A stretch of 64,000 nucleotides of DNA from Roseiarcus sp963732155 (GTDB taxonomy: Bacteria > Pseudomonadota > Alphaproteobacteria > Rhizobiales > Beijerinckiaceae). Numbering within the stretch: position 1 is the stretch's first letter; each line of letters begins with the position of its first letter. Position numbers and translations under genes: made by a program. Below the pieces are notes generated by a model that did not search any database, was not told the DNA's origin, and saw only the letters and a list, made by a program, of their open reading frames with translations. The stretch is from assembly GCA_963732155.1 (NCBI GenBank), contig CAVSYB010000003.1:62001-126000 (forward strand), written 5' to 3'. Below, in pieces: positions 16,978 to 27,715 of the stretch.

Positions 16978-17906
16978 TGCTAGATGACAATCGACGGATT
17001 TCGCCGTCCGGCCACTTCTCGCCGTTGCGCTATCCGGGCGGCAAGGGCAAGCTGGCTCGCTTCGTCGCTGAGGTTGTCCGGTCCAACGGTATCTCCGATG
17101 GCTTGTACGTTGAGCCATACGCCGGCGGGGCCGCAGTCGCCTGGGAGCTCCTACTGTCCGGCGTCGTCAGGCGGGTCGCGATCAACGACCTAAACTTGGC
17201 CGTCTACTCGTTTTGGAAGTGTGTGCTCGAAAGGACTGACGAACTCGTTGACATGATCGAGCGGACCCCGGTCGATATGCCGACACGCGATCGGTTGAAG
17301 GCGATCCTTTCGACGCCCGATGAGGCCGACGAGTTAGAACTCGGGTTCGCCATGTTCTTCCTCAACAGGACTAACCGGTCGGGAATCCTGAACGGCGGCG
17401 TGATCGGGGGTCGGGAACAGACCGGTGCATGGAAGATTGATGCGCGATATACCAAACCCGAGCTTGTCTATCGAATACGACGCATTGCGGCCGCTCGCCG
17501 CCGTATAGCTCTCACCAATCTGGATGCCGTCGAGTTTTTGGAACTGCATTCACAAGGCTGGAAACCCAAGACCCTCGTCTATCTAGATCCGCCCTATTTC
17601 GAGAAGGGTCGGCACCTCTACTACGACTTCTATAAAGCCGACGACCACGCGAACGTCGCCGTTGCTGTCCAAAAACTCCTGCATGTCAGATGGATAGTGT
17701 CCTACGACGATGCCACGCTGATTCACGATCTCTACCCAGACGACCAGGGGCTCCGGTACATGATCGGATACAGTGCTCGAGACCGGCAGCAGGGTCGCGA
17801 GACGATGTTCTTCAGCTCCGGCCTTAAGATTCCTCCGGTAGAGGGCTCGATGGTCGAGATCGAGCGTTGGGCCAAGAACAGACAGCCAGTCGGCGTGACC
17901 CTTTGA
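16974..17906 (+). CDS. Dam-family DNA adenine-N6 methyltransferase
   Basis: This 310-residue alpha-class N6-adenine methyltransferase has the Dam/DpnM order of motifs: RYPGGKGKL (19-27), SAM-binding EPYAGG (47-52), and catalytic DPPY (205-208). The GTGATG start overlaps the ParB-like stop by four bases (GTGA), or one base if ATG is used. No restriction endonuclease is next to it. The co-translated ParB-like protein is the only candidate partner. It may be an orphan methylase protecting element DNA, or part of a modification-dependent defence module. The target sequence (GATC in classic Dam) cannot be read from the gene. Confidence 0.88.
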   Translation: MMLDDNRRISPSGHFSPLRYPGGKGKLARFVAEVVRSNGISDGLYVEPYAGGAAVAWELLLSGVVRRVAINDLNLAVYSFWKCVLERTDELVDMIERTPVDMPTRDRLKAILSTPDEADELELGFAMFFLNRTNRSGILNGGVIGGREQTGAWKIDARYTKPELVYRIRRIAAARRRIALTNLDAVEFLELHSQGWKPKTLVYLDPPYFEKGRHLYYDFYKADDHANVAVAVQKLLHVRWIVSYDDATLIHDLYPDDQGLRYMIGYSARDRQQGRETMFFSSGLKIPPVEGSMVEIERWAKNRQPVGVTL

Positions 17907-18019
17907 GGGATGATCGAGCTAGACTGTTCAATGTCTCTGCATCGATCGTGGCGGCTGTTCATCCGGTACTGGTCATAAGCGAATCACTTTGCGATAAGAT
18001 TCTTTATCGGCCGAGACTT

Positions 18020-18038
18020 CCCCTTACTCCCACTCAAT
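18020..18038 (-). repeat. guaA-type attachment core, copy 1
   Basis: The core matches the 3' end of guaA (CCCTTACTCCCACTCAAT versus CCCTCACTCCCACTCGAT at guaA). It sits at the end of the decayed guaA fragment, in the same orientation as all later cores, and marks the leftmost recognisable junction of the island array. Confidence 0.75.
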
Positions 18039-18165
18039 CGTCCCCGGCGGCTTGCTCGTCACTCGTGGACCACCCGGTCGATCCCACGCAGTTAGTTCAT
18101 GATGCGCGTCGCGTCGCGGCGGAAGCAAGACAAATCGAAGGGGAAGAAATCGGCGGCCGTGCCCC
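18024..18165 (-). pseudogene. Decayed duplicate of the guaA 3' end
   Basis: About 140 bases align with the last 140 bases of the intact guaA at 45814-45955, with roughly three quarters of positions matching by eye. The final peptide SKPPGTIEW is preserved in one frame, but the rest is broken by stops and indels. It was probably brought in when an island with its own guaA tail integrated, or is the displaced original tail after repeated integrations. It encodes nothing functional. Confidence 0.82.
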
Positions 18166-18265
18166 GATCGAAATCCTCGAAGGAAATCCTGCGCTTGAGC
18201 ATGGATCGCCGACTGGTCCATTCTATAGAATATGGACCATACTATTGGTTCTATGATGGATTGCT

Positions 18266-18523
18266 ATGCGGATTTCCCTAACCAACGCCAAGGGCCGGCT
18301 GGCCGGCCTCGTGCGCCGCGCCGAGGCGGGCGACGAGGTCATTCTCACGCGTCATGGTCAACCGGCGGCGCGGCTCGTCGCCATCAAGGCGGCGCCCGAC
18401 AGGAAAACGCGACGCCATGTCATGGAGGCGGTTCGTCAGGCGGGCGCGGCCAACGCGGTCAGGGGCGCGACAGCGGCCAGAAGCCAGGACTTCCTCTATG
18501 AAGAGGATGGCCTGCCCGGATGA
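18266..18523 (+). CDS. Phd/YefM-family antitoxin
   Basis: This 85-residue protein has the typical Phd/YefM N-terminal DNA-binding and dimerisation fold: ISLTNAKGRLAGLVRRAEAGDEVILTRHG, followed by the PAARLV strand. The C-terminal half should neutralise a PIN-domain (VapC-type) toxin; the start of one overlaps its stop as ATGA. The promoter region at about 18220-18260 contains AT-rich near-palindromic sequence (TCTATAGAATATGGACCATA), a plausible autoregulatory operator. The toxin itself is not intact. Confidence 0.85.
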   Translation: MRISLTNAKGRLAGLVRRAEAGDEVILTRHGQPAARLVAIKAAPDRKTRRHVMEAVRQAGAANAVRGATAARSQDFLYEEDGLPG

Positions 18524-18550
18524 TCGCCGTCGATACGGCGGCGACGATTT
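18520..18550 (+). pseudogene. Stub of a PIN-domain (VapC) toxin
   Basis: The ATG at 18520 overlaps the antitoxin stop. It begins MIAVDT, the invariant start of many VapC PIN domains with the first catalytic aspartate. After about eight residues the frame loses any PIN similarity and runs antisense to the GST gene. The toxin appears to have been deleted when the neighbouring sequence was joined. The evidence is short, so this is a tentative call. Confidence 0.4.
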
Positions 18551-18612
18551 CGCCGGCGACCGATCTGGCGTCGGCCGCAACGGCCTCGCGCCGACCGGCA
18601 CCCAATCCGCGC

Positions 18613-19254
18613 TCAAGCGGCCTGATGGCGCGCCAGCTCCGCCCGCCACAGCGCGGTCTCCTCCGCCATCGCCCTGGCGACGCTGGCGCGCTTGCGATGG
18701 CGCGCAAGATAGTCGGCGACGGCGGGATATCGGCTCATGTCGATCGACGGAATGACCTGCGTCCAGTTCAGGACCGTCGCGAGATAGGCGTCGGCGACGG
18801 TGAAGCGGTCGAGCAGGAATTCCCTTCCCGTCAGGTATTTGTCGAGCCAGGCGAGACGCGACAGGTTGTTGGCGAGGATGTAGGCCTTCATTTCGGTGGG
18901 CGTCTTCTGGCTGAGTAGCGGCACGAACAGCCCCTTGTGCAGCTCCGCGCCGATGAACGACAGCCATTGATGCAGCCGCGCGCGCCCTAAAGGGTTGCGC
19001 GGCGCGAGGCCCGATTCGGGGCGCCGGTCGGCGACATATTGCAGGATCGCCGCGTTCTCGGTCAGCAGCTCGCCCTCGTCCGTCCTCAGCGAGGGCACCA
19101 GGCCGAGCGGATAGATCGCGAGATAGTCGGCGCCGTCGCTCAGGAGCCGCTTGGTCTTCGGGTCCACTTCGAGGAAATTGGCGGAATCGCCGGATTCGTA
19201 AAGCGAAATGCGCGTCGCCATCGAGCAGGCCATCGGCGAGAAATAGACGTCCAT
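18613..19254 (-). CDS. Glutathione S-transferase
   Basis: This 213-residue GST has an N-terminal thioredoxin fold with the beta-class-like SPMACSMATRISLYE, then GLVPSL (cis-Pro) and the glutathione-site TENAAILQY. The C-terminal domain carries FTVADAYL. GGAGG lies seven bases before the ATG at 19254. It is divergently transcribed from a TetR regulator across only 59 bases, so it is probably the regulator's target, conjugating glutathione to an electrophile or xenobiotic. Confidence 0.9.
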   Translation of the reverse strand: MDVYFSPMACSMATRISLYESGDSANFLEVDPKTKRLLSDGADYLAIYPLGLVPSLRTDEGELLTENAAILQYVADRRPESGLAPRNPLGRARLHQWLSFIGAELHKGLFVPLLSQKTPTEMKAYILANNLSRLAWLDKYLTGREFLLDRFTVADAYLATVLNWTQVIPSIDMSRYPAVADYLARHRKRASVARAMAEETALWRAELARHQAA

Positions 19255-19313
19255 CGCAATCCTCCACGGGTTGATTTTTATACTCTCTCGCATAGAATAG
19301 CTGTCGTCAAGGA
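19255..19313. promoter_or_regulatory. Shared GST/TetR control region
   Basis: The 59-base gap between divergent genes holds an AT-rich stretch (TTTTTATACTCTCTCGCATAGAATAG) in an otherwise GC-rich region. TATACT and TAGAAT are candidate -10 boxes for opposite strands. A TetR operator is expected here, but I could not define a clean palindrome. Confidence 0.45.
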
Positions 19314-19976
19314 TTGTTTGCGAAATGGTACAAAAAGATTCCGCTCCCGCCGCCGACGCCCGAGCCGAAGCGGCGCGGACGTCCCCGCGCCTACGAGCCC
19401 GACGCCGCGCTGGCGTCGGCGATGGAGGCGTTCTGGAAGTCGGGCTACGCGGCGACGACGCTGGACGATCTCACCGCCGCCACCGGCATGAACCGCCCGA
19501 GCCTCTATGCCGCGTTCGGCGACAAGCAGCACATCTACGCCAAGGCCTATCGGAAATACCGCGCCAAGGTGCGCGACCAATTCCTGCCGATCGTCGCGGC
19601 TCAGGCGCCGGTCCGCGTCGTCCTGCGCCGCATTTTCGAGGCCTCGCGCGACCTCTATCTGTTCGGGCCGGACGGGCCGCGCGGCTGCCTGACCGTGATC
19701 ACGGCGGCCTCCGAGGCGATCGCCGATCCGGAGATCCGCGGGCTGGCGATCCAGGCGATCGCCGCGCTCGACCAGACATTCGCGGCGCTGTTCTCCAAGG
19801 CGATCGCGCGCGGCGAACTGCCCGCTTCCTCGGACGCCGACGCGCTCGCAAAAATCGCCACCGCGACGCTCCACAATCTGGCGATCCGCGCGCGCGTCGG
19901 GGCGCCGGGGAGCGAGCTGCAGGCGCTCATCGACGCCGCGGTCGCCGCGATCTGTGGAGCGGCGGACCGGCGGTGA
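19314..19976 (+). CDS. TetR-family transcriptional regulator
   Basis: This 220-residue protein has an N-terminal HTH typical of TetR regulators (GYAATTLDDLTAATGMNRPSL with YAAFGDKQHIY after it) and an all-helical ligand domain. A Pro/Arg-rich leader (PKRRGRPRAYEP) precedes the HTH. The frame opens with TTG at 19314 and no better start is seen before the HTH. It is adjacent and divergent to a GST gene, so it probably represses GST until an electrophilic ligand binds. Confidence 0.88.
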   Translation: MFAKWYKKIPLPPPTPEPKRRGRPRAYEPDAALASAMEAFWKSGYAATTLDDLTAATGMNRPSLYAAFGDKQHIYAKAYRKYRAKVRDQFLPIVAAQAPVRVVLRRIFEASRDLYLFGPDGPRGCLTVITAASEAIADPEIRGLAIQAIAALDQTFAALFSKAIARGELPASSDADALAKIATATLHNLAIRARVGAPGSELQALIDAAVAAICGAADRR

Positions 19977-20487
19977 CGCCGCGGGCCGATGAGGCCGAGG
20001 GAGGCCGCCAATTCCCACCCCTCACCGCCCCTGCTTTCATTCCCGCTTGATTGCTCCGGATAAAAGTGAGCGCCCGTCTGGATGGGTGAGACTGAATTCG
20101 CTCCCGGAATCTGCCGATCCCTGCGCCGTGGAAAAACGTCGCATTGATTCCGCCGGGAAGTTTTGCCCTTCTGAGCACCGTAGAGGTCGCAATATCCCCT
20201 GTGCGAAGCCGAACGGTTCGCCCGTGACGAGCCAGACGAAGGTCGATCCCGATTGACGATGATCTCTTGCAATGATCGTGCGAGCCGCAGATGGTTTCCG
20301 GCAAATTCGATCGGCGAGCGACCGGACGAGCGCGATCGCCGAACTCGTCAAGGCGCGGCAAAAGGGGTATTTCACCTCTCTCCTGCCGGGTCGTCGTGCT
20401 GGCCGTGACAACGGATCGTCTTCCGGGACCGTCGTGGTGATCGTTCGCGGGCCGATCCCATCAACCTGATCACAATCGGAGGTATCC
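19977..20487. other. Intergenic region before katG
   Basis: About 510 bases without a credible gene. A weak guaA-core-like string (TTCATTCCCGCTTGATTG) occurs at 20036-20053, but the surrounding bases do not match the left ends of later units. The katG promoter should be near 20400-20480. No OxyR-like site was recognised. Confidence 0.45.
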
Positions 20488-22698
<2,211 letters not shown>

Positions 22699-22787
22699 TC
22701 CCGTGTGAATTGCGTTCGGTCGCCGCCGCGGGCAGGCGGCGGCCGACCGTCAGCTCCGGGGCGGACCGCTTCGAGGCGTGCGGCGCG

Positions 22788-22943
22788 CCCGAGCAGCGGA
22801 TCGCCCGTCGCCGAACGAAGGCGCGCCAGCGTCCGGCTCATCGCCGACGAACTCAGCCCGAGCCGGCGCGCCGCGCCGGTCACGCTGCCCTCGGAAAGCA
22901 GCGCATCCAACGCGGCGAGCCGATTCAAGTCCACGCCGGTCAT
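22788..22943 (-). pseudogene. LysR-family regulator, HTH remnant
   Basis: From the ATG at 22943 the minus strand encodes a LysR winged-helix start (DLNRLAALDALLSEGS, then AARRLGLSSSAMSRTLARLR). Similarity stops after about 52 residues at GDPLLG, where the frame enters sequence unrelated to the LysR ligand domain and then the 3' end of katG. The effector domain is missing. It is divergent from the SDR gene at 23079, the standard arrangement for a LysR target, so that SDR has probably lost its regulator. Confidence 0.72.
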
Positions 22944-23078
22944 CGCCCTCGAAATATCACGCCCTCTCCCGGCGGCATAGCGTCCGGCGCAACATGTTGT
23001 TGCGTGCCTTGCGTCTGGCGCAAGCATGGGAAATCGGGCAATTGAGCGCGTGACGCCAACGGCGAGAGGTTTCGCGGC

Positions 23079-23783
23079 ATGCCTACAATTCCTCCCGACA
23101 AGTCCATCCTGCTCATCGGCGCCTCGCGCGGCCTCGGCTGCGCAATGGCCGCGGAGTACCTGCAGCACGGATGGAATGTCGTCGGCACGGTTCGCGGAAC
23201 CGCCAGAACCTTGCTGCACGATCTCGCGGACAAATCCGCGGGCCGGCTGGAGATCGAGACCCTCGACATCTGCGAGCCCGGTCAGATCGCGGCGCTGCGC
23301 GCTCGCCTGTCGGGGCGGACGTTCGACGCCTTGTTCGTGAACGCGGGCGTCACCAACAATCCGGCGGAGACGATCGCCGACGTGACGACGGGAGAGTTCG
23401 TGCGCGTGATGGTCACGAATGCGCTGAGCCCGATGCGGGTGATCGAGGCGCTGCATGATCTTGTCTCGCCCACAGGCATGATCGGGGCGATGTCGTCCGG
23501 CCAGGGCAGCGTCGGCAACAACACCACCGGCATGCGGGAGGTCTATCGCGCCAGCAAGGCGGCGCTGAACATGCTGATGCGCAGCTTCGCGGCGCGCCAT
23601 TCCGGGGATTTGCGCCCGATGGTCCTGATGGCCCCCGGCTGGGTGAGGACGGACTTGGGCGGCCCGGACGGCCGGCTGAGCATCGAGGAGAGCGTGCCCA
23701 ATCTGGTGAATGTTCTCCTCTCACTGCGGGGCGCGTCCGGCCTGCGCTATCTCGACTATCTCGGCCGCACCGTGCCGTGGTGA
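23079..23783 (+). CDS. SDR-family oxidoreductase (CsgA/C-factor-like)
   Basis: This 234-residue short-chain dehydrogenase has GASRGLG (cofactor loop), NAGV in the fourth strand, and the catalytic YRASK with Tyr and Lys. Length and the C-terminal GRTVPW resemble C-factor-type SDRs. Substrate unknown. It is preceded by the LysR remnant and followed by the attachment core at 23943, so it is the last gene of its unit. Confidence 0.88.
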   Translation: MPTIPPDKSILLIGASRGLGCAMAAEYLQHGWNVVGTVRGTARTLLHDLADKSAGRLEIETLDICEPGQIAALRARLSGRTFDALFVNAGVTNNPAETIADVTTGEFVRVMVTNALSPMRVIEALHDLVSPTGMIGAMSSGQGSVGNNTTGMREVYRASKAALNMLMRSFAARHSGDLRPMVLMAPGWVRTDLGGPDGRLSIEESVPNLVNVLLSLRGASGLRYLDYLGRTVPW

Positions 23784-23942
23784 GGCGCTGGCGAAAGCCT
23801 TCGGCGGCGCCGGCGGAACACCGGTCAAATGCGTCGCGTGGGGCGCCGGCGCGCAACCAATCAGTCGGCCTCGATCGAGAGCAATCAACGAATGAATTTC
23901 CGGCAAACCATGCCAATCCGGCCGTTAGCCGCCGTTTCTACT

Positions 23943-23962
23943 CCCGCTCACTCCCACCCGAT
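23943..23962 (-). repeat. guaA-type attachment core, copy 2
   Basis: CCCGCTCACTCCCACCCGAT matches the guaA tail with a few substitutions. The following bases (GCAACGCATTGA, then AGGAAGAACGGTC) resemble the conserved left end found after the later cores, but the GACCGTCAG box expected about 216 bases on is not intact. I read this as an old, decayed unit junction. Confidence 0.7.
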
Positions 23963-24189
23963 TGTTCTGCGTGATAGCAACGCATTGATCTAGCTATGAA
24001 AATCTCCCTGCGTACGAGGAAGAACGGTCTCCCCGATCCGTCGGACAGGACGAACGGAGTTTCCGTCACAAGCATGGAGCAAGCGCCGGACGGCTCGCTT
24101 TCGATTCGCCACGCTACGGAGAACGTCAGCTCACCCGTGCCGATTTCCTGCTTGCTGAACGCAGCCGTACGGACGGACTCGATCTTGTC

Positions 24190-25104
24190 TCAGGCAGCCT
24201 CGGCGACGGCGGCGCTTCGCGCGAATTTCCCGGGCGAGCAGCCCAGCCGTTTCCGGAACGCTGTGCTGAAAGCGCTCGCGGATTTGTAGCCGATCTCGTC
24301 GGCGATCCTGTCGAGCGCCTTTGCGCCGCGGATCAGCGCGTCTTTTGCCAGCGCCATCCGCCAGCGGGCGAGATACTCGATTGGACCGCAGCCGAGCACC
24401 TCGCCGAAACGAGCGGCGAAACCCGAGCGAGAAAGCCCGGCGACTTTCGCAAGACCTGCGACCGTCCAGTTGGCCCGTACGTCTGCATGCATCGCGCGGA
24501 GAACGGGGGCCAGGCCGGGATCCTGCATACCATTGAGAAGGCCAGCTCGAACGTCGTCATGTGCGATGCCTTGCCAGCGAAGGGCTTCGATAAGCAGCAC
24601 GTCAAGCATGCGCTGCAGGATCATCTCCTTGCCGGGTTCCTCGCTCCCACACTCGTCCATGATCAGTTCGATGATGCTGTTGAGCTTCCCCGTGCGCCCT
24701 TCCGAGGCCGGAATGTGGATGACGCACGGGAGGAGAGAGAGGAGAAGAGGCGCATTGACCTGCTCAATGCGGAAAGCGCCGCCCAGCAATTCGAAGTCCG
24801 CGTCGCCTTCTTGTTCGCCGTGCCGGACAGGAGTGTCAATCGGGTCGCGCGGCTCGCATTCGACGTTTGGATGGCTGCTTAAGGTGAACGCCGGCGTTGA
24901 CGGTAACAGAACGAAGTCACCTTTTTGAAACTTTACCGGCTCTTGGCCGCCGAACGAAATCCAGCACTCGCCCTTCAGGATGATGGTGAACCCGGGCGCG
25001 TTGTACGCCGCGTAACGCACGCCCCAGCGACCCCGGCCGGTGATGGGCTTGGAGATGGCTGTGCTCGGCCGGAGCAGCGCAATGACGTCGCTAAGCGGAT
25101 CCAT
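24190..25104 (-). CDS. AraC-family transcriptional regulator
   Basis: This 304-residue regulator has an N-terminal cupin (AraC-binding-like, cupin_6: MDPLSDVIALLRP, then GECWISF and GDFVLLP). The C-terminal double HTH (TVAGLAKVAGLSRSGFAARF and RIADEIGYKSASAFSTAFRK) is followed by GCSPGKF. It is divergent from the SDR gene at 25442. This cupin-AraC/SDR pairing is common, and the regulator probably activates the SDR in response to an aldehyde or similar small molecule. Its stop lies close to the decayed left end of the unit. Confidence 0.9.
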   Translation of the reverse strand: MDPLSDVIALLRPSTAISKPITGRGRWGVRYAAYNAPGFTIILKGECWISFGGQEPVKFQKGDFVLLPSTPAFTLSSHPNVECEPRDPIDTPVRHGEQEGDADFELLGGAFRIEQVNAPLLLSLLPCVIHIPASEGRTGKLNSIIELIMDECGSEEPGKEMILQRMLDVLLIEALRWQGIAHDDVRAGLLNGMQDPGLAPVLRAMHADVRANWTVAGLAKVAGLSRSGFAARFGEVLGCGPIEYLARWRMALAKDALIRGAKALDRIADEIGYKSASAFSTAFRKRLGCSPGKFARSAAVAEAA

Positions 25105-25441
25105 AGTGGACGATCCATAACTAAGATTAAGATATTCATTATAATAAGTCCATCTTGAGTTGTCGAGGTTACCCTCACTTGCTCCAAGCGGAGGTCAGCC
25201 GATTGCCTGACCTAGCGCTCGATTTGCGCCCTCTCCGCTACGCGATGGTCGTCGCGGGGCTGGCCAGCGGCCCTCACTGCCGCCCAGCTATCATTGGGGG
25301 TGGCTGAGATGAACCCGGCATCTCGCCGTAGCGGCTCAATCGGCACGTTTGGACAGTTGGACAATAATCTTGGACTTCTCGTTATTGGCCATCCAGAAAG
25401 TTCGGCCTATCAATGGTCATCGCAACCAGATGGAGGTCCCA

Positions 25442-26185
25442 TTGCAAACGATCCTGATCACCGGTACGTCCTCGGGCTACGGCCTGGAAACCGCTCGTCA
25501 CTTTCTGACCAATGGCTGGAACGTCATCGCCGCCATGCGCACGCCGAACCCCGCCGTTCTGCCCCATTCCGAGAACCTGCGGATCCTGCCGCTGGACGTC
25601 ACCAGCGATGAAAGCATCGCTGCCGCCGTCCAAGCCGCCGGGCGGATTGATGTTCTCGTCAACAACGCGGGCATCGGCGTCGTCGGAGCCTTCGAAGCAA
25701 CCCCGATGCCGCACATCCGCAAGGTGTTCGATACCAACACCCTGGGCGTTATGGCCATGGTGCAGGCCGTGATCCCGCAGATGCGCGAGCGTCGCTCCGG
25801 CGCGATCATCAACGTGACGTCCAGCGTCACCCTGGCCGCGATGCCCTTGGCCGCTGCCTACACGGCTAGCAAGCAGGCCATCGAGGGCTTCACCGGCTCG
25901 CTGGCTCACGAACTCGCCTACTTCGACATCCGCGCGAAACTTGTCGAGCCCGGCAACGCCCCGACGACGCGCTTCTCGCAGAACACCTCGGTTCGCATCG
26001 AAGACCTCATCCCGGAGGCCTACGCCGACTTCGCCAAGCCCATCTTCGAGGCGTTCGCTCAACCGGCGATGACCACGAAGGAATCGGATGTCGCTGAGGC
26101 GGTCTGGGCCGCGGTCCACGACACGGCCGGTCAGCTCCGTTTCCCGGCCGGCCCCGACGCGGTTGCGCTGGCTAGCGCCGGCTAA
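25442..26185 (+). CDS. SDR-family oxidoreductase
   Basis: This 247-residue short-chain dehydrogenase has TGTSSGYG (cofactor loop), NNAGIG, and catalytic S...YTASK. I chose TTG at 25442, preceded by TGGAGGT, because family members begin at QTILITGTSSG; the frame is open upstream to 25349 but that part is unlike the family. It is divergent from the AraC regulator, its likely activator. Substrate unknown; it could be an aldehyde or ketone reductase. Confidence 0.88.
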   Translation: MQTILITGTSSGYGLETARHFLTNGWNVIAAMRTPNPAVLPHSENLRILPLDVTSDESIAAAVQAAGRIDVLVNNAGIGVVGAFEATPMPHIRKVFDTNTLGVMAMVQAVIPQMRERRSGAIINVTSSVTLAAMPLAAAYTASKQAIEGFTGSLAHELAYFDIRAKLVEPGNAPTTRFSQNTSVRIEDLIPEAYADFAKPIFEAFAQPAMTTKESDVAEAVWAAVHDTAGQLRFPAGPDAVALASAG

Positions 26186-26702
26186 AAAGACCCCCAGCCC
26201 GCGCGGATCGAGCTCCCCCAGCTCGGGCGGGCGCAAGCCAGGCGGTAGAGGTCACCCCCAACCTCTACCGCATGATTTGTGCTTGCGCCGGGCGCGTCGG
26301 AAGAAGGGGGATGATTCAACCGTACCGTTCGCGCGCTTACTTCAGTGTCAGGCAGCTTGAGGTGTCATGACAATCGGCGCGCCGGTTCGCTGAAGGCGGC
26401 GCCCGCCATGCGATAATTTGAGCGCAACCAGCCCGCACGTCGCGGACGATGCGAGGGAGTAAGCCCAGTTTGCGCTTACCGGCTATGAGTTGCGTCGCGA
26501 CACCGAGGCGCTGATCGAACATTCTTTCGGCGCGGCGCCGCTTGTGAATGGTCCTCCGCGGCGGCCAAGCGTGACCGGACGGATGTTGGCCTGAGATCGA
26601 GTGATTTGCTGCCGACAAAGTGATACGAGAACTATCGATGTCTATCGTTGGGACGACATCGCTGCAAATACGCTGCTCCATCCTGCTCTACTCCATCGTA
26701 CT
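26186..26702. other. Intergenic region with a hairpin after the SDR gene
   Basis: About 520 bases without a credible gene. Positions 26243-26252 and 26261-26270 form a perfect 10-bp stem (CGGTAGAGGT/ACCTCTACCG) with an 8-base loop 58 bases after the SDR stop, probably a transcript end although no T-run follows. The right-end repeats seen in later units are absent at the expected distance from the next core. Confidence 0.5.
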
Positions 26703-26947
26703 CCCCCTCATTCCCACTCAATTCTCTCAATGCATCGTAACCCTCTGATTTATAAGCACAAATCTTTTCACCACGCAGCAAAGAACCGACTCCCCAATCC
26801 GTCAAAAATTCGGCCTCTTGATTTCAAAAGCGAATTTCGACGATCCGCGATTTGTTCGGTTTCAGCGACTATCGGTATCTGTCGGCGGATTTCGACGTCG
26901 TCGGCCACGATAGCGTTGTCGGCTCGGCCGCAAAAAAAGACCGTCAG
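26703..26947 (-). repeat. Attachment core copy 3 plus conserved left end (unit 4)
   Basis: The core CCCCCTCATTCCCACTCAAT is followed by a left end about 225 bases long. It is recognisably related to those at 29207 and 38070 (shared CGTAAC, CCGTCAAA, GATTTC and CGACTATCG-like blocks). It ends with an A-run and GACCGTCAG at 26939, 217 bases after the core. Confidence 0.8.
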
Positions 26948-26959
26948 CCTTGTCCGACA

Positions 26960-27643
26960 TCACGCCTCCGCGCGACGCTTGATGCCTCTGAGCATCCGGG
27001 CTTGCATGATGTAATGTCCGAAAGCGGCGGCAACCAGCATAAGTGGTCGCGGCGTGTGCGCCAATACCGCGTAGATGCGCTCGATGAAGATGAGACGGCC
27101 AGGTGGGCGGGAACGCTCTCGAATCGAACCGGGCCAACGCCGTGAGATGCGGCCACGCACGATGAGGCGCGTGCGTTCGTGATCCAGCGGCTCCAGCAGG
27201 AACTCCCAGCTCACCTGGTTGCCACCGCCCGCCTCCGGCACGGTCAGGACCAGATCATGCGGCGGTTGAACCGTCGTCACGCGGAATGCGTCCGTCATGC
27301 CAGGGGTTGCAGGCATGACATCACCTGGAGCGACTTGCTGATACTCTGGCCGGACTGAATTGGCGCTCGGATGGCCGCCATTGTCGATCCAGTCATAGCT
27401 ATACCAGCCGGCGCGGCCGGCGCCCATCTGCGCAAGCCAAGGCCACACATGCTCGGGCGGAGCGTTGATCGTAACAGCATGAGTCACGACGCCCATCGGA
27501 GCCGGCACGAGGGAATCGCCGGGCATAGCCCGCTGCTTCTCTTCACGCGATGCCAGACAACTCGTGAAGAACATGACCAGCCTATGCCCGAGGAATGACG
27601 TGCTCGACCGGGCGGCTAAGTGATTTGGGCAACTCAGGACCAT
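26960..27643 (-). CDS. SRPBCC (START-like fold) family protein
   Basis: This protein of up to 227 residues has a ligand-binding SRPBCC domain: HAVTINAPPEHVWPWLAQMG, then GWYSYDWIDN, the characteristic start of this family. Such proteins bind hydrophobic ligands or act as cyclases; the ligand is unknown. The start is uncertain: the ORF opens at 27643, but residues before MPGDSLVP (about residue 40) are poorly conserved. A hydrophobic C-terminal segment (RPLMLVAAAFGHYIM) may contact membrane. Its stop lies 13 bases from the left-end box. It follows the epimerase gene on the same strand. Confidence 0.8.
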   Translation of the reverse strand: MVLSCPNHLAARSSTSFLGHRLVMFFTSCLASREEKQRAMPGDSLVPAPMGVVTHAVTINAPPEHVWPWLAQMGAGRAGWYSYDWIDNGGHPSANSVRPEYQQVAPGDVMPATPGMTDAFRVTTVQPPHDLVLTVPEAGGGNQVSWEFLLEPLDHERTRLIVRGRISRRWPGSIRERSRPPGRLIFIERIYAVLAHTPRPLMLVAAAFGHYIMQARMLRGIKRRAEA

Positions 27644-27715
27644 ACCCGAACCTCATCACGAAATCCGGCCAACCACCGAGAAATTCCGTCAAACGTTCCC
27701 TCTACTCTGCTACGA

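Noticed and set aside
20036..20053. Possible further guaA-like core before katG (TTCATTCCCGCTTGATTG)
   Set aside because: Only a partial match; the bases that follow do not resemble any left end and no right-end boxes precede it.
23413..23916. Minus-strand ORF opposite the SDR gene
   Set aside because: Shadow frame of the plus-strand SDR with low-complexity Arg/Pro composition.
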